A stretch of DNA of 37,122 bases from a virus. Shown here one piece after another: positions 30,579 to 37,122 of this stretch. The notes under the pieces were generated by a model. It ran no database searches and was not told the origin of the DNA. It worked only from the letters and a program-made list of their open reading frames with translations. The stretch covers positions 1-37,122 of IMG/VR virus record IMGVR_UViG_3300047172_000295. One strand, given 5' to 3'. How positions within the stretch are numbered: the stretch's first letter is position 1; the number at the start of each line of letters is the position of its first letter. The translations under genes were made by a program, and so were the position numbers.

Positions 30579-33113
30579 ATGCCGAGCGTCGTCATCCCTT
30601 TCACCATCTACAGCGGCGGCGTGGAAAAATCCCTCGCCGGCTGGGGACTGGATGACCTGCAATTTTCCGACAATGACCTCGCGCCCAGCACGGTGGAGTT
30701 CACCGCCGCCGGGCGCGCGGTGGATGCGACGGATCTCTTCGCCTACGGTTCGCGCGTCACGATTTTTCAGAACCGGAATTTTGACGGCGCTAATTATTCC
30801 GGCGGGTCGTGCTGGTTTGACGGCCGCGTGGAACCGTGGGAACGCAACGGCACGAACGGCTCGGAAGATTGCATCGGCCGGCTGGTGAACGCGTGGTGGT
30901 ATTTCGAGCGCCTGCAATACAAGATGCAGTTCATCCGCACTTACGCGGCCGGCGCGACGGTGACTTACACCACCAACCGCGTGGTGCTCGGCGTGAGCAT
31001 CAATGCCACGGGCACGGGCTGGGTGGTGTTGAACACGGGCCAGCAGATTGCGGCGGCGGTGAACTGGGCCATCAGCCAGGGCGCGCCGGTGCAGCTCGGC
31101 GCGATGGCCCCGTGGGCGCCGGTCATCAGCGATTTCCAGAAGTGCATCAAGGTCTCGCAGGTGATTCAAAAAATGTGGCAGATCGAATCCGACTTCGTGG
31201 CGTTGTGGGATTATTCCACGGTCGGCAACAACCCGGCCGCGCTCGGCACGCCGACGATCCATTTCAAAAAATGCAGCGCGGCGAACTGCAACCCGGCCGT
31301 CAGTGCGAGCGGCCTGACGTTGACGCCGCTGACGATCAACCTCGACGCCGGCAACTGGCTTTCCAAATTCAAGATCAAGCCGCGCCCGGACTGGATCAAG
31401 AGTTACGTCTTCATCAATTACGATGAGATCAACACGTTCGGCAACGAATCGTTTTTGTCCATCGGTTCGGACCAGTGGCCGGCCGTGCTGCCGGCGGACA
31501 CCGAAAGCAAGTTCAACGGCGTGGATCTGTATTATGATCTGGCTGGCTACAAGCAGACGCCGCAAAACCAGTCAGGCCATATCACGAGCGCGCCGTTCGA
31601 CATCACGAATCTGGCGACGTGGCAGAAATGGAAATCCGAATTGCTCGCGCCGACCGTCGCGTCGTCCGTGATCGTCGGTGCGGCCACGACGCCGGCTGCC
31701 ACGACGTTGCACCCCGCGCCGACGCTGGTCACCAAGGAAGTGGACGCGAGCGGCAATCCGGTGGCCTATAATAATTACAATCTTTACGAGCTGCTCGACG
31801 GCAACTGGGCGGACTGGATGGCGGATCCGCTGGCGATGGCCTCGGCCAATATGCCGACGATCTCCGCGCAAAAGGTGAAGGCGACGGCGTGGGTGTTCAT
31901 CACGTTCAGCAACGGCACGAAAACCTACAAGCAGATCACGAAGGAGTTCACGGCCATCAGCTACAACACCGCGTTCGCCGATCTCACCATCAACACGCAG
32001 ACCGTCACCACGACGCAGTATTCCGAGGTGCAGCCGGTCGGCTTGGCGAAGATCATGTATAACGCGTGGCGTTCGCTCGCGGTCGAGGGAATTTTTTCCA
32101 CGCTGGAAACGGAAATCGGCGCGACGAATCCGCAGGTCACGCGCGCGAACTGTTTGAACTTCACCAGCGCCGGCGTCGCGCCCTTTGCGGGCGGCGGCAC
32201 GATCATGGACTGGTCCGCCGTGAACGCGCCCGTGCGCCGCGTGAGTGGCAGCGCGGTGAAGGGAACCTGCACGGTCGAGTTCGGCGCGCCGCTGCACCTG
32301 ACGGCGAATGCGCTCGTAGATCTGGTGCGCGCCTCGCGCGTGCGCGTGACGAGTGTGAACCTGGCGTATCTGTTCGGCGGCCAGTTGAATGATGGTGTCA
32401 GCACGATCAAGCACGTCCGCAAGACGCACGCCCACGCGGCCGAGCATGGCGCGGATGAACCGGCGTGCCACGTCGTCGCCGGGCCGGACGCGATTGATCC
32501 CACGCGCACGCAGGTGATAAAGAGCGACAGCTCCACGGGTTTGGTGACCGTGCTGCAGCAGCCCACGGCCGGCGGCGCGGCTTACACGACCGGGTTGATT
32601 GCGCCGGAATTCAGCGGGGCTGGTTCGCCGTCCGCGACCACGCTGGCGGCCAGCGCATCCTATCTGATCGGCTGCAAATACTTTGACACGACCGGCAACG
32701 CGCTCTGGCGTTGTTCGGGCAATGGCAGCAATTCCACGTCAACATGGGTGCAGATCGGGAGCAGTGGATCGGGCGGAACGACCTTCGCGGATTTTTACAC
32801 GAGCGCCAGCACTTATCTCGCCGGCAGCATCGTGCAGGTGCTGACGGCCACCACGATTGGTTCCGGCGCGAACGCGGTCACGATCCAGCCGGGCACTTAT
32901 GTTTTGCGCCAGGGCTTGACCACGGTCGGCGGCACGCCGGGCGTGACGGCCGGTGTCACGACCAACATGATCCCGCAGTATCCGTATCCGGTGACACCCG
33001 ACACCAATGGCGTGACGATCTACTGGATGTGCATCTCGCTCGGCATCAGCGTGGCCAACGTCTGCGCTTCCGGCTCGCAGCAAATTTACATCAACGCTTC
33101 CGGCTCGTTCTGA
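30579..33113 (+). CDS. Large tail-tip or hub protein
   Basis: The 844-residue protein stands after the tape measure. Its first half is strand-rich, with IPFTIYSGGVEKSLAGW near the start and many Trp/Tyr; the second half has low-complexity Thr/Val-rich strands and a short stretch KHVRKTHAHAAEHGAD near 620. The C-terminal 200 residues look like a fibre-type shaft (Ser/Thr/Gly). It likely forms the tail tip or hub that contacts the host. No enzymatic motif is seen. Confidence 0.62.
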   Translation: MPSVVIPFTIYSGGVEKSLAGWGLDDLQFSDNDLAPSTVEFTAAGRAVDATDLFAYGSRVTIFQNRNFDGANYSGGSCWFDGRVEPWERNGTNGSEDCIGRLVNAWWYFERLQYKMQFIRTYAAGATVTYTTNRVVLGVSINATGTGWVVLNTGQQIAAAVNWAISQGAPVQLGAMAPWAPVISDFQKCIKVSQVIQKMWQIESDFVALWDYSTVGNNPAALGTPTIHFKKCSAANCNPAVSASGLTLTPLTINLDAGNWLSKFKIKPRPDWIKSYVFINYDEINTFGNESFLSIGSDQWPAVLPADTESKFNGVDLYYDLAGYKQTPQNQSGHITSAPFDITNLATWQKWKSELLAPTVASSVIVGAATTPAATTLHPAPTLVTKEVDASGNPVAYNNYNLYELLDGNWADWMADPLAMASANMPTISAQKVKATAWVFITFSNGTKTYKQITKEFTAISYNTAFADLTINTQTVTTTQYSEVQPVGLAKIMYNAWRSLAVEGIFSTLETEIGATNPQVTRANCLNFTSAGVAPFAGGGTIMDWSAVNAPVRRVSGSAVKGTCTVEFGAPLHLTANALVDLVRASRVRVTSVNLAYLFGGQLNDGVSTIKHVRKTHAHAAEHGADEPACHVVAGPDAIDPTRTQVIKSDSSTGLVTVLQQPTAGGAAYTTGLIAPEFSGAGSPSATTLAASASYLIGCKYFDTTGNALWRCSGNGSNSTSTWVQIGSSGSGGTTFADFYTSASTYLAGSIVQVLTATTIGSGANAVTIQPGTYVLRQGLTTVGGTPGVTAGVTTNMIPQYPYPVTPDTNGVTIYWMCISLGISVANVCASGSQQIYINASGSF

Positions 33114-33116
33114 TTT

Positions 33117-35432
33117 ATGCCCGCTCCGGCCAATGACAATTTCGCGAACGCGACGGTCATCACCGGCGCATCGGGCAGCACCACGGGAACAACGCTGCTG
33201 GCCACGGCGGAAACCGGGGAGCCAGGCCACGCGAACTACACGCCCGGCCCGATCATGCCGCAGGCGGCCGTCACCATCGCGGCGGCGAATTCCGTCTGGT
33301 TCAAATGGACGTGCCCGGCGTCTGGCACTTATTTCTTTTCCACGCGCGACACCAGCGGCGCGCTCGCCACAAATTATTTATCAACGTGCCAGGTGTTCAC
33401 CGGCGCGGCCGTCAACGCGCTGACGTATATCACGAGCGTGATGAATCAATCGGTCGGCGACGGGCAGGGCGCGGACAATGGCGCGAGCATCGCGTTCAAG
33501 GCCGTCAACGGCACGGTGTATCACATCCAGATTGACGGCCGTCAGGGACAGACCGGCAATTTCAAATTGAGCTGGGGCTTGTTCGTGGAGGCGCGGCTCG
33601 GCGGTTGCGGTGGTTGCCCGATTGATCTGGTGAGTGAGTATTGTCTCGCGTCCTGGGAAGTTCCCGATGTCACCAATGATGCGTCGCATTCGTTCGGCAC
33701 GTTCCCCGCCAACGCCGGCTATTACATCGTGAAGTATTGCGGCGGCACCAACGGCACGGCGACCTATCCATTTTTTCCGGGCTTCGTTTGTTTCAGCGGC
33801 ACCTACGAGCTGGTGAATGGCAGTTCGCCGATTGCTTACACGGGTGGCGGTGGCACGGCCTACGCGAGCGGCGTGGTGGTTTACAATAATGGCGGCGATC
33901 TGTGGATTAGTGTAGCCGCCGTGCCGGCGACGTCGCCGGTCGGGCCGAGCGGTTCGACCTATTGGAGTTTCACGTCACACAATTCTGGATCATTCCTACC
34001 ATTTAGTGGTGGCTATTCTCCGGGCACTTCTTATGTGATCGGCAACACTGCGTGGCACGCGACGAGCAGCACGACGTGGGACACCTACACAGCCATCGCG
34101 GATGTGCCGGCGACCGTGCCCGGAACAAACACCGCCTACTGGCGGGGCGGCCAGTCGTTCGGCATCGAGGGCACGAATGCTTGTGGCAACGTCATAGATT
34201 CACCGTGCGGAATGTGTTCGCAGAGCGCGAAAATAAATCACCTCGGCGGCGCGCTCGGCATGGTCTATCCGAAGCGCGTCATCAGCGGCGGCACGAATGC
34301 CAACAACCCATCGGTGCAGCTCGTTTACAATCCGTTCCTGATCTCGATGCTGAACAACTCGCAGGGCTTCTTATTGAACTATGGTCACTATCCCACGAAT
34401 CCGAGCCAGAAAATCGACCTTTACATCACCAACACGTCGGCGTTTCAGTTTGAGAATTGCACCATCATCATGCGCGCGACCGGTGGCGTCTCGTCGCCGA
34501 GCGGCCCCATCACCGGCCAAACCCTCACGGCTAATTCCACTACGGCCGTCGAATTTACCTTCATGGCCGACTCCACCGCTGGCCTCGTCACCGTCACGAT
34601 TGAGATTTGGCGCAACGGCGTCTTCGTCGGCACGCTCGCCTATCCGCTTTATCCGATCTACGCCGTGACGCTGACGACCGCCAATTCACCGAAGCGCACC
34701 TGCACCGGATTTATTTATTACGAACAGACCTACACACTCGCGTGCTTGTGGCCGCCTGGTTCTGGAATGCTCGATCCGTGGGGCACAACTATTTTGGGTG
34801 TGAATCCCGCCGGCGGCTTGCCCTACTGTTCGACCATCGTTCCCATCTTCACCATTCCCGGCGGCACGCCAAATCTTTACGAATATGCTTTGGGCGGCGG
34901 CACGGCCACGTCGGCGGTGAATGCGTCCTGCAATTCATCTGGTGTTTTGTCGGTGGTCGCGAACACGCTGTTCCCGGACGGCTTCGGCGGCACCCTGGCT
35001 TATGTGGGTCAGCAGATTTATTTTTATGGTAGCGGCTTTTACACCATCACGGCCATTGATGGTTCGGGCAACATCACCTGCACCAGTGGCGCGCGCGCGT
35101 CCACCTCGGTTTACATCACGCTGTCGTCGTGCCAGAAGCTGAACGGCATCAACGCCACAAATTACAACGGGCAGCTCATCACGTTTACCATCAAGCCCGG
35201 CCTTCAGCCCGGTCCGGTGCCTCTCGTCGTGCCGGTGCAAATTACGTTCGGGTTTCAAACCGGGCCGACAACCATCCTTCCACTGCCCACCTACAACGGC
35301 ACGCTGAACATCCCCGATGTCAACGGCAACACTGTGCAAGTGGTCGGTGCCGGCAGTGGTGCCGGCGCTGGCTCTGGATTGGGCGCCGGCGGCAACAGCG
35401 CCGGCGGCGGTGCCGGCGGAGGTGGCCTATGA
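33117..35432 (+). CDS. Cys-containing tail protein with PPC-like start and Gly-rich end
   Basis: The 771-residue protein begins NDNFANATVITGASGS, followed by VWFKWTCPASGTYFFSTRDT, the pattern of the PPC-like / Calx-type domain found in many secreted Verrucomicrobiota and cyanobacterial proteins. After it, Cys-rich strands (GGCGGCP) and repeated Tyr/Ser/Gly strands follow. The C-terminus is a Gly/Ala/Ser-rich tract. It may be a receptor-binding tail protein assembled from host-type domains. No signal peptide is present, so unlike its neighbours it is probably a virion protein. Confidence 0.62.
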   Translation: MPAPANDNFANATVITGASGSTTGTTLLATAETGEPGHANYTPGPIMPQAAVTIAAANSVWFKWTCPASGTYFFSTRDTSGALATNYLSTCQVFTGAAVNALTYITSVMNQSVGDGQGADNGASIAFKAVNGTVYHIQIDGRQGQTGNFKLSWGLFVEARLGGCGGCPIDLVSEYCLASWEVPDVTNDASHSFGTFPANAGYYIVKYCGGTNGTATYPFFPGFVCFSGTYELVNGSSPIAYTGGGGTAYASGVVVYNNGGDLWISVAAVPATSPVGPSGSTYWSFTSHNSGSFLPFSGGYSPGTSYVIGNTAWHATSSTTWDTYTAIADVPATVPGTNTAYWRGGQSFGIEGTNACGNVIDSPCGMCSQSAKINHLGGALGMVYPKRVISGGTNANNPSVQLVYNPFLISMLNNSQGFLLNYGHYPTNPSQKIDLYITNTSAFQFENCTIIMRATGGVSSPSGPITGQTLTANSTTAVEFTFMADSTAGLVTVTIEIWRNGVFVGTLAYPLYPIYAVTLTTANSPKRTCTGFIYYEQTYTLACLWPPGSGMLDPWGTTILGVNPAGGLPYCSTIVPIFTIPGGTPNLYEYALGGGTATSAVNASCNSSGVLSVVANTLFPDGFGGTLAYVGQQIYFYGSGFYTITAIDGSGNITCTSGARASTSVYITLSSCQKLNGINATNYNGQLITFTIKPGLQPGPVPLVVPVQITFGFQTGPTTILPLPTYNGTLNIPDVNGNTVQVVGAGSGAGAGSGLGAGGNSAGGGAGGGGL

Positions 35433-35713
35433 AGATTGAACTCGCCGAGCTGATGAAAAACCATTGCGCCTGGCACAAGATGCTGGTCGCCGGAAAGCTC
35501 GTGAATGGGTCAATCGTGATTGATGACGAAACCGGCCAAAAAATCATTGATGAGTGCGCGCGCGTTCGTGGCCTCGGCGACATCATCCACACCGTCGCCG
35601 ATCCCATCGCGCGCGTGATTGATTTTGCGTTCGGAACCGATCTGAAGAATTGCAATTCCTGCGCCGAGCGGCGCGACCACCTCAACGCCCAATACCCCAT
35701 TAAAAAAATATGA
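35429..35713 (+). CDS. Small cytoplasmic protein near the distal end (94 aa)
   Basis: The 94-residue protein starts as ATGA over the previous stop and ends as ATGA over the next start. It is helical and acidic/basic mixed, with CARVRGLGDIIHTV and a CNSCAERR pair near 76-79, which may bind metal. Unknown; it may be a chaperone for the large fibre protein, by place. Confidence 0.6.
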   Translation: MKIELAELMKNHCAWHKMLVAGKLVNGSIVIDDETGQKIIDECARVRGLGDIIHTVADPIARVIDFAFGTDLKNCNSCAERRDHLNAQYPIKKI

Positions 35714-37122
35714 AAACTCTGAACCTCATCCTGCTCGCCGTCGTCGCGTTCGCGCTCACCGCGACCGCGCAGATCACCAACGTCACCACGTCCACGCCGA
35801 CGCTCACCAACACCACCACGAGCAGCGGCTGGATCACGATTCCTGGCGTCGGCACGAACATGGCTTACAGCGTGACGTTCTCGAACAATGTCGTCTATGG
35901 CGATCTGTTGCCCATCGCCTTTGGTAAAGTGAACGCCAATTTTAGTTTCGTCGAATCGCAGATCACATCCGCGCAGACCAATCCGCCGGTGTTCACGGCC
36001 GCCGCCACGGCCAGCACCAATCCGCCCAGCGTCACGCTCACCGGCGTCACGAACGGCGTCGCTTATTACATCGTCACCATTCCCGCCGGCAGCACCGGCG
36101 CGACCGGTGCCACGGGTGCGCCCGGCACGAATTATGTGACGATGACACTTTTGACGAATTGCGTTTTCACTTCCACGGAATCCACGCTCACAAACGTCAA
36201 TCCGCTCACCTGCAACGGCTCGAATTACATCGGGTATTTCTCGCAGCTCTACGACTTCGCATTGGTCACGCCGAACACCTCGGTCGGCATGACGCTGGCC
36301 ACCAACCTGAATGAGAATCTTTACGCGAGCTACGACAACACGAATTGGTTTCAAGTGACCAACTCGCCATGCGTGCTGACGAACCCGGTTTATGTCACCG
36401 TGGCGGGCGACAACAACACCAATTACAGCGGCAGCCTGACGCTCTATTCCGTGGATCACCCGGAGCTTTACGGCCGCACGAACAATTTCGCCGGCCAGCG
36501 GATGCAATTTGCCGATCCGATCCTGCCGCTGGACGCGGTGAATTTGGAGACGGCGCAATACCTCATCGCCAACGCCGTTGGCTCGATCTGGTCAACGTCC
36601 GTGGACACGAATGGCACCGTGCATTACAGCTACGCACCGCAGGGTCAATTGAACTTCGATCTGACCGCGAACAAGACAACGTATTCGCCCTTCGTGCAGA
36701 TTCTAAATTCGGGGACAAATTGGGTGCTGGGCGTGACCAATTTGAACGTGGGCTATCAGATGCAATTCAGCACGAATCTGACCTACACTTACGGCTGGAC
36801 GACCTTCACCGGCTACACCTCGACCACGAACATTTACAACGCCACGAACGTGGTGACTTTCACCGTGCCGAAATACCTGCTGAACTCGGCTCCTTACGCC
36901 TTCTTCCGCTGCGTGACATTCAGCGTGGCCACCGCCAGCGTGACGCCGCCCTTTAAGACGCTCAATGGCCTCATCAGCCCGTCGAACTCCTGGGCAACGG
37001 TCTATGCCACCGTGACGAACCAGCTCGCGCCCGGCGCATTCGCCAATTTCGTGAACAGCAACGGCGTGGGGGAATACAAGATATGGAACAATGCCGGCAC
37101 CTTCGTGGTCACGCCGCAGTAG
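35710..37122 (+). CDS. Secreted Asn/Thr-rich protein with short collagen-like tract
   Basis: The 470-residue protein begins with a Sec signal peptide (MKTLNLILLAVVAFALTATA|Q). The mature part is Thr/Asn/Val-rich strands; at about residue 127-141 there are five Gly-x-y triplets (GSTGATGATGAPGTN). The C-terminal part has aromatic strands. The stop is the last codon of the window. It could be a surface adhesin of the lysogen or a fibre that is exported before assembly. No homolog is recognised. Confidence 0.65.
   Translation: MKTLNLILLAVVAFALTATAQITNVTTSTPTLTNTTTSSGWITIPGVGTNMAYSVTFSNNVVYGDLLPIAFGKVNANFSFVESQITSAQTNPPVFTAAATASTNPPSVTLTGVTNGVAYYIVTIPAGSTGATGATGAPGTNYVTMTLLTNCVFTSTESTLTNVNPLTCNGSNYIGYFSQLYDFALVTPNTSVGMTLATNLNENLYASYDNTNWFQVTNSPCVLTNPVYVTVAGDNNTNYSGSLTLYSVDHPELYGRTNNFAGQRMQFADPILPLDAVNLETAQYLIANAVGSIWSTSVDTNGTVHYSYAPQGQLNFDLTANKTTYSPFVQILNSGTNWVLGVTNLNVGYQMQFSTNLTYTYGWTTFTGYTSTTNIYNATNVVTFTVPKYLLNSAPYAFFRCVTFSVATASVTPPFKTLNGLISPSNSWATVYATVTNQLAPGAFANFVNSNGVGEYKIWNNAGTFVVTPQ

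Noticed and set aside
1-37122. CRISPR arrays, tRNA genes, rRNA genes, a site-specific integrase, phage termini
   Set aside because: None could be seen; spaced identical repeats are absent, and both window ends are stop codons of phage genes.

Overview
The window is almost all of a Mu-type transposable phage or prophage of about 37 kb, most likely from a Verrucomicrobiota host. The phage type is read from a MuA-like transposase, a MuB-like ATPase, a Gam-like protein, and a late block that runs DUF3486-type small terminase, large terminase, portal plus MuF, protease, capsid. The host is an inference. It rests on many Sec signal peptides that end in Ala-x-Ala|Gln, Asn/Thr-rich secreted domains, a PPC-like domain starting NDNFANAT, A-rich leaders without Shine-Dalgarno sites, and high GC. 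The window begins and ends on stop codons, so no phage ends, att sites or host DNA are visible.

Positions 1-10,662 are an early operon read leftward. In transcription order it holds a ribbon-helix-helix (RHH) regulator, small unknown genes, a DUF3102-like protein, transposase A, a winged-helix-like protein, ATPase B, a run of microgenes, Gam, and small zinc-ribbon and membrane proteins. Most junctions are 4-nt ATGA or GTGA overlaps, which reveal several genes of 42-56 codons. Positions 10,660-10,760 are a control region: two RHH genes point away from each other and share GTATATC/GATATAC half-sites that lie in both inferred promoters.

Positions 11,260-11,992 carry a secreted protein with its own terminator, a likely moron. 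Positions 12,221-14,554 hold a lipoprotein, a class-3 lipase, small proteins and a membrane-anchored coiled coil, in the place where Mu has its lysis genes. No known endolysin is seen, so the lipase may serve lysis. Positions 14,555-24,382 are the packaging and head module: terminases, a portal fused to MuF, a prohead protease, an HK97-fold capsid with an N-terminal membrane segment, a connector and a tail-completion protein. Positions 24,382-37,122 are a tail module without sheath genes, so a non-contractile tail is likely: candidate tube protein, short tape measure, hub or fibre, and large Asn/Thr/Gly-rich proteins.

The oddest theme is secretion. The capsid precursor starts with a membrane helix. 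Three late proteins carry a signal-peptide-like segment with Ala-x-Ala|Gln (or His-Ala|Gln) inside the chain, and several others have ordinary signal peptides. This suggests that parts of the late programme work at or beyond the inner membrane, and that host signal peptidase may cut phage fusion proteins in two.
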